Part shown: in pieces, positions 45,228 to 56,907 of the stretch | Layout of the letters: every line of letters begins with the position of its first letter | How positions within the stretch are numbered: the stretch's first letter is position 1 | Assembly (NCBI RefSeq): GCF_027595985.1 | Contig: NC_073304.1 | Coordinates: forward strand, 220,944,500-221,008,499 | DNA from: Sorex araneus | Taxonomy: Eukaryota > Chordata > Mammalia > Eulipotyphla > Soricidae | Length of the DNA: 64,000 nucleotides | Direction: 5' to 3' | The notes under the pieces: generated by a model | Seen by the model: the letters and a program-made list of their open reading frames with translations, nothing else | Told to the model about the DNA's origin: nothing | Databases searched by the model: none | Position numbers and translations under genes: made by a program

Positions 45228-45890
45228 TGGGCTTGCGGGTGAGGGAACCACGATGCTCAGTCCGGCTCCATCCTCCCGAGGTTCTGGCTGGCTGCTCCCC
45301 TGGCAGGCTGCGCTGGTCAGCTCGCCCACCAGACCTGAATGCTGCTGGCATGGAGTCCTCCCTGCAGAGACAACAGGGGGAGTTCCCAGTGGTGGCAAGT
45401 CCGGGAGCCACCGTCTAAGGATGCTCGGAATTATCAAATGCTTCCTTTTCAGCAGGTCCAACTTCAGGGGGCGGGGGGGACTCCAAAGAATAATAGTGAG
45501 TTTTTGTTCAAATATTGAATGTAATTAAAGTAAAGAGAAAGTAAAGTGAAATTTATCAGCTACACAGGCGGGGTGGGGGGCTGAGGGGGGCGTGGAGGGA
45601 AGGTTTACTGTGGTTCTTCGTGGTGGAATATGTGCACTGGTGAAGGGATGGGTGTTCGAGCATTGTTTAACTGAGATTTAAGCCTGAAAGCTTTGTAACT
45701 TTCCACATGGTGATTCAATAAAAAAATAAATAAATAAATTTTTTAAAAAAGAAAAGGCTGGGTCAGGCAGGGCTGAACTGATGTAATGGGGTGTGGACGG
45801 GGCGGCACAGGGTTTGCTGCTTCCTGGGTTAGTTGGCAGGTTGGCACAGAGTCCTTCTGGGCTTTGCTGAATTCTGACAACACCTTTGGA
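45228..45890 (-). pseudogene. PLEKHM1: PLEKHM1-like coding segment, split by an L1 3' end
   Basis: Minus-strand 45890-45746 reads PKVLSEFSKAQKDSVPT. Minus-strand 45425-45228 reads PPVVSAGRTPCQQHSGLVGEL in two parts and then DGAGLSIVVPSPASP. From memory of human PLEKHM1 these match the linker after the RUN domain, where an LLEFSKAQ stretch precedes a QQ...DGAGL..VV.SP.SP stretch. A good splice donor (ccca|gtgagt) follows at 45227. PLEKHM1 is an adaptor at late endosomes and lysosomes linking Rab7/Arl8 to HOPS and autophagosomes. Here an L1 3' end (45470-45745) interrupts the exon, and intervening coding sequence is missing. The downstream PH-domain and zinc-finger exons are not recognised in the window. 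I call it a pseudogene remnant. Confidence 0.68.
45470..45745 (+). mobile_element. L1 3' end in the PLEKHM1-like exon
   Basis: gtgcactggtgaagggatggg and tttgtaactttccacatggtgattcaataaaa with an A/T-rich tail match the L1 3' UTR ends at 5590 and 42100. Confidence 0.85.
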
Positions 45891-46770
45891 AGTTTTAAAC
45901 AAAAAAATACCCTGTATGACAAGTTGCCCACTAGGATGCCCACCACGGAAATCATACGTAGGGAGATATGCTGCTTTGTGATCTGAACACAGAGCAAACA
46001 TCTCTCTGAGCCCTCCCCATGGGGACAGGCCTCCTCCCCCGCAGTCCCTCTGCTCCCCCAGCACAGAGGGCAGCAGGTATGAGAGCTGAGAACCTCGGGC
46101 AAAGGAAGCTGACAGGGCAGAGACAAAGGATGCGATGGGAAAGGGAAGTAAGTACCTTTGAACTCCAAAGCAGCCTAACTGTGGGCCTGCAGTTAGATCA
46201 GAAGCCCAGGCCCCAAGACTCCTTCCTGGGACTTGGAATTTGGTCACGTGGGGACCATTTTATTCTCAGAGCAGTGAGGTGCTGCTGGTTTACCTCTGTG
46301 CTGTGGGGACAGAGTGCATTTGTTTCCTGGTCTCTGCACCCAGAGCTCAAGGCTTTTCATGTGGGCACAAGTACAGACATGGGGGAGGGCACCACTCAGT
46401 CCCCCCCCAGGGGGTTTGAGCAAGGCCTTCTCTCCTCTCTGCATGCTTCTGGGGCCACAGGGAGCCAGTGTCCCTGTCTCTGTGGACGCACACCCTTACA
46501 CATTCAGGCACACGAGTCTCCTTCTCAGCCTTCTAGAATGGGCACTAGGCTAGTGTTTTCTCTTCCCTTGTGGAGGTTTCTCTTGTTGTAGGGCCAAGAG
46601 ACAGTAGCCTAACGGTGGCCCACATCTGCCCCTGTGGCTGAGAGTGCAAACGCCCAAATGTGGGCTCATGGGAAAGAAGACTTTTATCTGATAGTCTCCT
46701 AGCTGAGCTTTACTCTGACCTACCTTCATGAATCAGATCTTTCAAAACATCCTAGTCAAGAAGAGGTGAT
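45891..46770. other. Unassigned GC-richer DNA
   Basis: Expected position of the missing middle part of the PLEKHM1-like gene, but no convincing exon is seen. The long minus-strand ORF 45678-46247 continues from the remnant without further similarity I can name. Confidence 0.4.
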
Positions 46771-46771
46771 T

Positions 46772-46950
46772 AGAGGCTGGAGCCATAGCACAGTGAGCAG
46801 GGCATCTGCCTTTCACACTGCTGACTTGGGTTCAATTCCCCCAGTTCAATTGGGGGCACCCTAAATACTCCCCCACCTGGAGTGATCCCTGAGCACAGAG
46901 TCAGGAGTAAACCCTGATCATTGCTGAGTGCAGCCAAACAAAACAAAACA
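46772..46950 (+). mobile_element. SINE I, sense
   Basis: Head gaggctggagccatagcacag, with a local repeat cccccagttcaattggggg after the B box. Confidence 0.85.
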
Positions 46951-47082
46951 AAGGTAATAGGGGATCACCTACACATTTATGGTCAGCTTTTTAATCAAGG
47001 GCACCAAAATATCTGGATGCCAATATTTTTGTTCTTGTTAAAAACATTTTGGTTTTGTGCTGCTGACGTTAAACCAACAGGA

Positions 47083-47240
47083 GGGTTTGGAGTGATAGTA
47101 CAGTGGGGAGGGTGTTTGCCTTTAGTGTGGCCAACCTGGGTTTGATCCCTGGCATCCCATATGGTCCTCTGAACACTGCCTGAGTGCAGAGTCAGGATTA
47201 ACCCCTGAGCACCGCTAAGTCTACCCCACCTCCAAAATAA
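47083..47240 (+). mobile_element. SINE I, sense
   Basis: Head ggtttggagtgatagtacagtg, shortened in the middle (ctctgaacactgcctgagtgc). Confidence 0.85.
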
Positions 47241-47407
47241 ATAACTAAACAAATAAAACCAAAAAACGGGAAAGACAAAAAGAAAAATTTCAAAACAAGT
47301 TTAAGAAAGTTCATTTAGGGAGGGTAAGAGTGAAATGGTCCTGGGTCTATATATGTTGTAGAGGAGGATTTTCAAAACATTTTCTACTTGTCAATTTTTG
47401 GCAGTTT

Positions 47408-48045
47408 TTTGTTAGTTTGTGGGCCACACCTGGCAGCGCTCAGGGATCACTCCTGGTATGTTGAAGTTCAAGCCTGGATTGGCTGCAAGGTATGAGCGCT
47501 ACCAGCTATACTATCTTGTCATCCCAACTTATATGTTATTAACAGAAATTATATAGTAAATGTTGGTGAAAATCTTAAACACTACAACATATACTCCAAG
47601 GGCTGGAGAGACAGTACAGGGAGGGGTTAATACACTTACCCTGTATGTGGCGAATCCAGGTTTGATCCCTGGTACCACATGCCCCCCCAATATCACTGAG
47701 GACAGAGCCAGAAATAGCCTCTGAGCATGGGAGGGTGTGGCACAACACCCTCCCCTTCCCTGCTGTGCATTTGTGTGAGTGCTCCCAACTTCTTAGACTG
47801 TAGCTCATGAGCCCTTAGGGTAACTCACGGAAACTGAATGTGAGAGGGTTGTGAGCATGTGGGCCACAGGAGAGTTATTATTTTGGGGGCCTTACCTGGC
47901 GATGCGCAGGGCTGACTCCTGGGTCTGAGATCAAGGATCACTCCTTGCAGGGTTCGGGGAACTGTAGAAGGTGCCAGGGTCAAACCTGGGTTGGCCATGT
48001 GCAAAGCAAGTGCTCTCCCCGCTCTCCTATCTCTCTGGCCCAGGA
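47408..48045. mobile_element. Three diverged SINE I copies
   Basis: 47408-47525 antisense (ttgtgggccacacctggc); 47600-47745 sense (gggctggagagacagtacag); 47875-48045 antisense (gggggccttacctggcgatg to cctatctctctggccc). Confidence 0.72.
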
Positions 48046-48275
48046 AAAGCTTTCTGAACTGAGCACTCATTCAAAATCAAGCTCCTCACGAACCCGAGGT
48101 GCTTCTGGCAGCACTTGCGCAGGGTGGCATCTCAGAAGCCAAGAGGGGCGGCGAGTAGAAAGAGTGTAAGAGGCCCCCTGTATGCTCTAGAACTTGGCAC
48201 TGCTGGGGATTTCCCCGCACAGTGATGGCTCCACCCCCACCCCATTTCTGCCCCCACCCCACAGCCAAAGCTCAC

Positions 48276-48633
<358 letters not shown>

Positions 48634-48839
48634 CTACTGAACTAGCACCACTTGAGGCTAGAGGCACAGAAGGAAAAATCACACATACACACCACTCAGA
48701 GGAAGCCGCTGTTTGTTAGGTTGTTTACTTATTTGGATACGGGGTGGAGAACGTGGATTTCAGGAGGCCCAAGGGCCTCTCCAGTGATTCTCAGTAACTG
48801 GCATGGCAGTTCAGTGCGAGGGCCTAAGGGTCTGTGCTA

Positions 48840-49000
48840 CCTGTACTGTGCAGTGCTGGGCATTAGCTGGGTCACCCCTGGATTCTGGGTGCCACCAAGC
48901 CATGCCCACTGATGCTGGGAGGCTAGGTGGTGCTAAGAATGAAACCTAGGTCAGGTGCACACTAAGAGTTGCCCTAACTGCTATACTCTGTTCTGGTCCC
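48840..49000 (-). mobile_element. SINE I, antisense, old
   Basis: Landmarks gcagtgctgggcattagctgg, gtggtgctaagaatgaaacc and ctatactctgttctggtccc. Confidence 0.6.
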
Positions 49001-49023
49001 AAGTAGCAATTAAAAAGTTTTTC

Positions 49024-49205
49024 AGGGACTGGAGCAATAGCACAGCGGGTAGGGTGTTTTCCTTGCATGCGGTCGACCAGGGTTCGATTCCCAGCATCCC
49101 ATAGGGTCCCCCCAGAAACCGCCAGGAGTGATTCCTGAGTGCATGAGCCAGGAGTAACCCCTGTGCATCGCTGGGTGTGACTCAGAAACCAAAAAAAAAA
49201 AAAAA
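49024..49205 (+). mobile_element. SINE I, sense, young
   Basis: Head ggactggagcaatagcacag, tail gtgtgactcagaaaccaaaa plus poly(A). The flanks aaagtttttcaggg and aggttttcaaggg look like an imperfect duplication. 49215-49680 contains at least two further degraded copies. Confidence 0.92.
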
Positions 49206-49894
49206 GGTTTTCAAGGGCCAGGGAGCTATGCAACAGAAGGGGCATAACCTTCACAAGCAGGAGGCTTGGGTCCAGCCGAGCACCACCAGGAGTAGGCCCC
49301 AACACCCGCCCGCCACACCCATCCAGGAATATCCCTTGAGCACCACCTGTGTGGCCCCACCAAAAATTACCCAACAAAATGTTTTTTATGCTTCCTCTTT
49401 CCAAAGCTTCCAGAAAATGGGCTGCCAGGATGACTTTAGCACATGTAGTAGCACCAGGGTTTGGACTTGTGGCCTCAGGAGCTTGTGACCTCATTTAGGC
49501 TTTAAGCCACTGGACCACCTATAGCCCTTGGTGTGTGTTTTTTTTTTCTTAAACAGAGGCTATTCCTGTTATGCATCGCTGGGTGGGCCTGAGAATGTTT
49601 TGGGGATGCAGTGACTGGGCTCAAAATCAGGGCCTTAAAGACAAGAGCTTGGCCACTGGCCACCTTCTCTATTTCTGAAACATGGGCTTAGAGCCACGTG
49701 GAACTGGGATTCAGAGGCAGACTCCCTCAGAGGGACTGCTCTGGAGCCTGGGGAATGCCTCTAGGCAGGGCTGAGCTTTTCACCTGATGCTAGACCTAGA
49801 CTGCAGAGCATCAGTAAGAGGAAAAAGTACTGCATTAGAGCCAGAAAACAAAGGAGACAGGCATTTCTTTCTATGGTAAGAAAGAGTCCAGGGA

Positions 49895-50020
49895 CCAGGT
49901 AAATAATAGAGCAGGGCTGACCCTTGCCCTGCATATGATCCCCTGAGCCCTGCAGGAGTGATTCCTGAGTATAAGCCGGGAGTAACTCCTGAGCATACGC
50001 CAGATGTGGCCCCCAAACAA
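49895..50020 (+). mobile_element. SINE I, partial
   Basis: Only the 3' two thirds is clear: catatgatcccctgagccctg to agatgtggcccccaaac. Confidence 0.7.
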
Positions 50021-50356
50021 AATACAGGAAAGGATTCTAGGGCGTTGGAGATGCTCAAAGGGCTGAGCACATGATACCTGGCATATACAGGGCCTGGCAA
50101 TCAATCCTCTACACCGCATGCAGGAACTCCGGCGCACCGCTGGTGGAGAGCAGCACTGCTGGAGCCTCACTCCCACCCAAGAGGGAGAAAGACGTGAGAC
50201 TGCAGAGGCCTGAATTTAGTCCGGCTGTGCCTGTCACCAGTTGGAACATCTAGACACTTCAGGTTCCTGAGTCCCAATTTCTATCAGATGGAAATAAATT
50301 TCCTCATCTATAGCACTGAAATTACTACACTGAGGGCAAGGCTGGATTTTTTGTTT

Positions 50357-50528
50357 GTTTGTTTGCATTTTGGGGTCACACTCGTGATGCACCGGGGTTA
50401 CTCCTAGTCCTGCACCCAGGAATTACTCCTGGTGGTGCTCAGGGGACCAGATGGAATGCTGGAAATTGAACCCGGGTTGGCCACGTGCAAGGCAAATGCC
50501 CTACCTGCTGTGCTATTGATCCAGCCCC
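50357..50528 (-). mobile_element. SINE I, antisense
   Basis: From gttttgttt-type run and ggggtcacactcgtgatgc to ctattgatccagcccc. Confidence 0.9.
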
Positions 50529-50629
50529 ATGGCTGGAGTTTTTAATGTACTTTTCTGTCCTCCTCATTTGGCACAGTTCCTGGTACATGGAAGCTCTCAG
50601 TAAGTATTTGCTGAAAGAAGAAATTAAGT

Positions 50630-50775
50630 GGGGCAGAGGTGATGGCTCAAGGCCTTTGCATGTGGGGGACCTAGGTTTGATCCCCAGTACTGCATGAACC
50701 CTGAGCACCACAAGTCTTAGGAGTAGCTCCTGAACTTTGAGCACTGCTGAGTGTGGCCTGGAAATCAAGAATAAA
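50630..50775 (+). mobile_element. SINE I, sense, diverged
   Basis: Head gtggggcagaggtgatggctc, tail gctgagtgtggcctggaa. 50776-51230 shows nothing recognised. Confidence 0.7.
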
Positions 50776-51240
50776 CAAACTTGAAGGAGGGCAGGGGAGA
50801 CAGTTTAAGTAGGTGCCGGCACCATATGGCCCCCTCGGCATGCTGTTCTGATGGTCTGAAATCACCGAAATGTTGCCATGGTGCCCTGCTAGCACCTCTG
50901 GGCTAAGCATGAAGAGCATCACAAATGGTTCCATGATGCGACAATTAATTTACAAGAGATGTTCAGAACTGGAATATCTATAGAAATAGAAAACATCTGC
51001 ATGGCTGCCAGAGACCGAGGGAAAGGGGAACAGGAGGAACTGCTACTGGGTGCTGCAGTACTTCTTTCAAGGGGGTGCAAATATTCTAAACTTAGATTGC
51101 GGCAACAGTGGGTGGCACAGTTGTGTGAATAAACTAAAAACCACTGACCTGTGTATTTCTGATGAGTACATGTCATGCCATATATGTACTCATTGACTAT
51201 TTTAATATATTACCTTGAGAAGCATGTCTTTAAATCCTTT

Positions 51241-51415
51241 TTTTTTTTTTTTCTTTTTGGGTCACACCCAGCGATGCTCAGGGGTTATTCCTGGCTTTGC
51301 ACTCAGGAATTACTCCTGGCGGTGCTTGGGGGACCATATGGGATGCCGGGGATCGAACCCGGGTCGGCCGCGTGCAAGGCAAACGCCCTACCCGCTGTGC
51401 TATCGCTCCGGCCCC
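51241..51415 (-). mobile_element. SINE I, full length, near-consensus
   Basis: Perfect 10-bp duplication taaatccttt at 51231-51240 and 51416-51425. Good reference copy for the family in this window. Confidence 0.96.
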
Positions 51416-51509
51416 TAAATCCTTTATTTTTAACTGGATCTGCTTTTTATTGTGGAAGTATGAAAGGCCTTTATATATTCTGGCTATTAGACCCTTTTAA
51501 GGTTTTGAT

Positions 51510-51960
51510 GTTGGGCCAGAGACACAGTATGGGGGTTATGGCACTTGTCTCCCATGTGGCAGACTCCAATTCTATTTGCTCGTACCACATATGGGCTCCC
51601 AAACACTGCAAGAAATATTTACTGGGCACAGAGCCAGGATTGAACCCTGAGCAGTGCTGGTGCCCAATGCCCCACCTCCTCCCCCCCATAAATAAAGGAT
51701 TTTAAATCTTTATGGAAGTTCAACTAAAATTTTTTTTCTACATTAGATAGTATTACTATATTATATAGAAGGTCCAATCAGGGGTCAGAGTGATAATGTA
51801 GTACGTAGCGCTTGTCTTATAAGCAACTGGCCTGGGTTTAACAACTGGTACCTTCTATGAGCTTGAGGCTGCCAGGTGATCCCTGAATGCAAAGCCAGGA
51901 GTAAGCTCAGTAAGCTCTGAGCACCACTAGGTATGGCCCCCAAACAAAAACAAAACAAAG
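51510..51960 (+). mobile_element. Two diverged SINE I copies in tandem
   Basis: 51510-51695 (gggccagagacacagtatgg to gtgcccaatgccccac) and 51782-51960 (ggggtcagagtgataatgtag to ggtatggcccccaaac). Confidence 0.75.
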
Positions 51961-51997
51961 ATACAATGCTTCCTTCAGCTGAACTTCTAAGGGATAG

Positions 51998-52323
51998 TGT
52001 GGAGAGCCTCCACGGGACCGTGCTTTGTAAACAACACCTGTTTCTTGTTAATTGCAACGTGCTTCGAAAATAACTCCTAATAAGGAAACAGGATGTCCAG
52101 TCACACCCACAAGGTGTAACTAGCCTATCAGCTGCAGACACTTGGGCGTAAACAAGCAGCAACAGGTATATAAGGAGGGAAGCTGCCTAGCTAGTCGGTT
52201 CCCCGTTGTTGGTCCCTCTCTCCTCGTTCCGTTTTTTCGTTTCATCGAAAGTCCCTGAATAAATCGTGGCAAGAAGGATCTCCGAGTTGTGTGTTTCTTC
52301 GCTGGTCGAAGCGGCGTGCGACA
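51998..52323 (+). mobile_element. Solo LTR, class II type, plus strand
   Basis: Starts TGTGGAGAGCC and ends GTGCGACA (TGT...ACA). It contains a TATA box (ggtatataagg at about 52165) and a poly(A) signal (tgaataaatcg at about 52256), followed by tgtgtttcttcgctgg. The flanks ggatag (51992-51997) and gggtag (52324-52329) are a 6-bp duplication with one mismatch. No internal ERV sequence is attached. It belongs to a different family from 1913-2351. Confidence 0.85.
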
Positions 52324-53514
52324 GGGTAGGGTAGGAATAGACGACGAAGGCACATATGCACCAGAAGCCTACTGCCTAAAGACTCAGTCCTTGTCAGGAT
52401 GCAGAGCCAGCCAGTGGCTCTGCCCAACCTCTGAGGAGCACTGGGAAGGTGGCATAGGGAACGGCCTTCCGAGGAGAACCAGCCTATGGAACAGACGTCC
52501 CAGTGGCCAGGAGGAGAGAAGACACAACTGAAGCTCGAAGTTCTTTGCTGGCAGAAAGTTCTCAGAATTATGGAACATCAGCAAGGAGAGAAAGCAAGCT
52601 CAGCTTCTCCCAGGAAGACACCTCAGAATTTGGTTTCCAGACAATCCAAACATCGTTCTCACACTCTGCCTCTCCCAGGGAATGCAGGGCCCATGGAGAG
52701 GCCAGGAGAGCCCAGGCCCACAGCCACCAACAGGTCCCCTTGCAAGGGCCAGAAGGAGGTAGTCTTTCGACTACATGGAAAGGAATGGACATCATGTGAG
52801 AGGGGAGGCTGGGGGAGCACAAGGTGAGGAGCCTTAACATGTGCAGGACAACTCACACACCATTCTGCCACCACACAGTGGCATCTCCACTTCCCCAGGC
52901 CAGCAACGTGACTGGAAGGACTGGGTCCTGCAGCTGCAGTGGAGTGAGCGACTGAGGCACCAGCACTCACCTTCAGGGATTTGGCTGCTGCCTACCAGGT
53001 GGGTGGCCAGCAGAGGGAGTCCAACACCAGTGCCAGACACACAAACCCCAGGACAGCCCAGGGAGATAGAAGGTGAGGAGAAACTCTGGCTACACAACAG
53101 GGGCGGCCCCCCATGCTAGCTGACCACTGGAGACCTTCAGGGGCCAGTCCAGCCAGCCCCCTTCACTGCCAGGTTGTGCGCAAGCGTCTGTATTTGGCTG
53201 CTGTGGGCAGTAATGGGGGTTGGCAGAGGGCTCTGAACTTTCTCAGACCGCATGGAGACTGGGTCAAGGGGCGATGGGTGCGGAGCTGAGGCCGCGGGCA
53301 GAGGTGCAAGGACCTTGCTGGGTTTGTCATGAGACCGATGAAGAAGCGGAGACGGGGCCAGGGAGGACCAGGAGGACACGGGAGTGAGGCGCTGAGCTCG
53401 GGCACATTTAAGGGCTGGTCCAGGTTGTCACCAAAGCGCTGGGCTCCACCGGCCACTCGCCTTGGCTGTGCCAAGCGTGTGGCCAGCGGAGGTGGAGGGG
53501 GGCTTGGAGGAGAA
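52324..53514. other. GC-richer sequence upstream of the CpG island, unassigned
   Basis: Contains several donor-like sequences: plus strand acaag|gtgagg near 52822 and gaag|gtgagg near 53072; minus strand ctgaag|gtgagt near 52973. I recognise no protein and cannot build a transcript. The expected first coding exon of the PLEKHM1-like gene was looked for here and not found. Confidence 0.4.
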
Positions 53515-53640
53515 GCCCCTGGTTTTTGGCTTTTTTGGGGTAGACACCCGACAGTGCTCAGGGCTCAGTCCTGCGCTCCACACTCAGGAATCCCATACGC
53601 GATGCCGCGGGGGATCGAACCCGGGTCCCCGGGCGGGCCT
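53515..53640 (-). mobile_element. Partial SINE I at the edge of the CpG island
   Basis: gtagacacccgacagtgctcag to gggatcgaacccgggtc. The head end is missing. Confidence 0.7.
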
Positions 53641-54100
53641 CGTGGTGCACTACAGGGAGCTGAGGGAAACTGGGCTAAGGGAGCCGAGCCCGCGAGGGGC
53701 AGAGCGGCGAGGGCGGCCCCCGGGGTCGCGGGGCGATGGCGGGCCGGGGTCGGGCTCGCGGGCTCGGGTGGGGAAGGGGCTGGCAGACGCCGGGCTCGGG
53801 GCGGGCGCCCGGGGGGATCCGCGGGGGCTCCCCGCCGCCGCGACGCTTCCCCTCTGCTCGCCCCCTCAGTCGTCACTCACCACAGGGAGCCGGGAGGCGG
53901 TGACGGGCGCTCAGGGCCGCGGCAGCCCCTCAGCTTCGCTCCGGACGCGGTGGCCGCCTCGCAGCCTCAGACAACTGGAAGCAGCGCCCGCGGCGATGAC
54001 GCAAGCACGTCGTCTGGAGGTCGGGCCACGCCCCCACGCGACGGCCCAATCGCGGAGCCCCGAGGAGGTTGAGGGCGGGGCCAGTCATTAGGGGCTTCGC
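53560..54100 (-). promoter_or_regulatory. CpG-island promoter
   Basis: This is the only strongly CpG-rich stretch in the window, with dense cg dinucleotides from about 53590 to 54080. It has GC-box-like elements (gggcggggcc at 54074, ggccacgccccc at 54024), a CCAAT box (cccaatcgcgg at about 54045) and a CRE-like tgacgcaag at 53997. Such islands mark constitutive promoters. A minus-strand donor inside it and the PLEKHM1-like exon 5.4 kb further along that strand suggest it was or is the promoter of that gene. Bidirectional activity is possible. Confidence 0.75.
53881..54000 (-). other. Candidate non-coding first exon (minus strand)
   Basis: Minus-strand sequence in the CpG island runs to ctccctgtg|gtgagtgac, a near-perfect 5' splice site at 53880/53879. 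There is no ATG-led frame that continues to it, so it would be 5' UTR. The 5' end is not defined; 54000 is a guess from the CCAAT and CRE positions. Confidence 0.5.
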
Positions 54101-54419
54101 CCCAGAACCCGGAGGAGCCTGAAGACCTTCCCCCTAGTGGGGCTTGCCACTGTCGCAGGTGTCTTAGGCTCTAGATCCTACTGGCTACCTTCCCTTGCCG
54201 GCCACCTTCTGTGTAAGGATCGGGCCGTCTGGGCTTCTGTGAGTGAAGCTTGCTCACTTGTGAAGCCCCCCGTCTTTGCTTTCCCAGGACGTTGGCGCTG
54301 GGGACCAACAGAGCTCAAGCACCTTCCTGCCCAGGGGGCTCTCAGGAAAACGTGTTTTCCCTACTCCTTATAACAGGAGCGCGCCCTGAAAGCCCACCGC
54401 GATGTTTTATAGTCAACTG

Positions 54420-54700
54420 TTTGGCATCTGTCCCAAAAACCCAAGACATTTGCACCCTTCTGGTCTTTGCAGCACTATTCACAATGGCCAAAATCTAGAG
54501 CCGACCCAAATGTCCAAGAATTGAGGACTGGTTAAAGAAGCTGTCTCTATCTTTAAAGGTACATCTAGAATGGAATACTACTCAGCTCTAAGAAAAGATG
54601 ATAGCATGTAATCTGCTGCTTATGTGGATAGATCTGGAGATTATCAGGACAGATTAGTCAGGAGAAGAGACCCAGAATAACCTCCCTGACATATAAAAAT
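54420..54700 (+). mobile_element. L1 3' fragment
   Basis: gcagcactattcacaatggcc, gaggactggttaaagaagctg and ggaatactactcagctctaag are L1 3' landmarks. It is short, with no poly(A) side visible. Confidence 0.8.
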
Positions 54701-54714
54701 ACGAATCAGTACTT

Positions 54715-56265
54715 TGGCTCCTTTTTCCGGGTGGGATGTGGAGATCACTCTCAGGTCTGTGGTTGGGAAATGGTCACTCCTGGCAGCGTTTCTGGGACCA
54801 TGAAGTGTTGTGGATCGAACCCTGGCCTCCAGCATGCAAACTCTGTGCTCAGCCAGTGAAGGCAATCTCTGCAGCCTGTGTGACCTTTGATGGCAGCCCC
54901 AACTTATCCTTCCCTGCAGGGCGGGGTGAGAGTTGGGAGGCTTCAGAATTCAACCCCAGCTCATGGACTTGGATGTGTGAGCTTGAGCACTTGAGCACTG
55001 GCTGTCTAGAGAACAGCCATCCCTTGCTCCGCATCCACAAACTGAGAGCCCTGACAAGAAAGTGACGGGCAGTTCACTCAGCACACTGACCTGCAGAATG
55101 TGCTGGCCCCAGGCTCCTTGCAACACACTCATTTCATATGTCCAGAGTGTCAGCATTGATGTTGTGCTCCTTTAGGTAGGTGATCAAATCTGGCTCACTG
55201 CTCATTTTCCTCGCTCTTGTATTCAACTTTTCCTGGCTTACAAGTGCACGGGTGATATATCAAGATGATTACTTTTCTTTTTGGGTCACACCCGGTGATG
55301 CACAGGGGATACTTCTGGCTCGCACTCAGGAATTACTTCTGGCAGTGCTTGGGGGACCATATGGGATGTGGGAATCGAACCTGGGTCAGTTGTTTTCAAG
55401 GCAAATTCCCTACCCACTGTACTATTGTTTCAGACCCCAAAGATCATTATTTTGGAGTATCTAGAAGTTATGAGTATCTTTGTTGGAGAGGGAGATCTGT
55501 GCTTCTTCCACTGCTACTGGGGTTCTTGCTGCCACAGATCTATCTCAGGTGGGATGGAAGGTGGGGTGCATGAGACTGGGATAAGCCCACTGGACCCAGG
55601 AGAGCCTCGGGCAGTACCTGGCTGCACCAATTTTTGGTTTTGGGGCCACACCTGGAAATGCTCAGGGGGTTCTCCTGACTGCACTCAGGAGTCACACCTG
55701 ACCGTGCTCGGGGACCATATGAGATGCCAGAGATCAAACCACGTCAGCAGCACGGAAGACAACCACCTTTCCTACTGTCTCTCTGACCCCTCTTAATTTT
55801 TAAAAAAATATTTTGGGGCCATACCTATCCAGGTCTTACTCTTGGCTCTGTGCTCGTGAATCACTACTGGCAAGGTTCAGGGGATCATATTGTAGGGTCA
55901 CGGATCAAACTCAGGTCACTTGGGTGCAAAACAAGTGCCCTACCCACTGGTCTATTACTCCCATCCCTCCACCAATGTTTTCTGAAATCGAGGTGGAGAA
56001 ATATCATCTTAGTCAACTACTGCTCACACATTCATCTTTACTCTGTGCCTCTGGGCATCCTGCTCACTTCGGACTGAGGGGTTTGGTTTGTTTAGCTTTT
56101 AGAGAAGTGGGGCTTCGTCCCAACCTGGTGGTGGTCAGAGGATATTTAATGCTCTGTATTCAGGGGTGACTCCTAATTGGGCTTGGGGAACCAGAGGTGG
56201 TGCTGGGAGTGAATTACACCTTGGTCAGTAACCTGTAAGGAAAGGGCTCTCTTTCCAGCCTGGAA
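54715..56265 (-). mobile_element. Cluster of five antisense SINE I copies
   Basis: Copies at about 54715-54865, 55270-55440, 55630-55790, 55805-55975 and 56080-56265, all antisense. The one at 55270 is the best preserved (tttttgggtcacacccggtg to actattgtttcagacccc). The others are diverged. Sequence between them is unassigned. Confidence 0.75.
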
Positions 56266-56905
56266 AACTATGTTTTTCATTGTGTTTGTGTTTTAAAATA
56301 ATACCAAGCCCCCCCCCCCCAAAAAAAAGAAAATTTTCTGCAAGGTTTTAAGGGAGGAGAACCTTCAATACTAAGATAGGGCATGCACTTGTGAATAAGT
56401 CTGAGAGCTTGGGAAAACAGACAGGCCTTTAGCATCAACAGCAGTATAGACACAGCTGCAAAAGTTCTAACCATTTCAAGAGCCCGAAAGTGTGACCATA
56501 AGTAGGGGTAGGAATTGAATCTGCTGTCATTAATTGCTTTGGCACTTGGGGAGCACTTGGACAGAACCACAGGACTGCTTGTGATTTGCTTTAATACTCA
56601 TCCCTGCTGGAGGATGATGGCTTTAACAGCTTTTCAGGAACGATTATTCTGGGGCCACAGGAGAGGCTCCCATCCTCCCATTCTCCCACTCCTCGTGGAC
56701 CTCATCCCCGCCTCGGGGAGGGATTCCAGCTCACGTCCAGCATTTCCTGCCAACAGCCTTTATTGGTTACATGAACGTTGACCTTTTCGGCTTTACTTCC
56801 CAAGCCCATCGCTGGACTTATTCATGTATGCATTTTAAAGTGAGGAAATAGGTATTTTACAGGAAATGCTGAGAGGCTCTTCAGAAAATAAAATTTCCAG
56901 GTGGT
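56266..56905. other. Unassigned DNA
   Basis: A C run plus A run at 56308-56328. Otherwise no recognised repeat or exon. Confidence 0.4.
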
Positions 56906-56907
56906 GT

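Noticed and set aside
45678..46247. 189-codon minus-strand ORF
   Set aside because: Only its last third matches the PLEKHM1-like remnant, and in another frame. The rest has no recognised similarity and is GC-rich chance sequence.
52486..52827. 113-codon plus-strand ORF with Ser/Pro/Lys-rich sequence after the solo LTR
   Set aside because: Not recognised, no acceptor or partner exon found. Possible donors nearby are too weak as sole evidence.
53329..54091. Two overlapping plus-strand ORFs of 247 and 209 codons
   Set aside because: They span the CpG island and a SINE fragment; the Arg/Gly/Pro/Ala composition is typical of GC-rich DNA read in any frame. No domain is seen.
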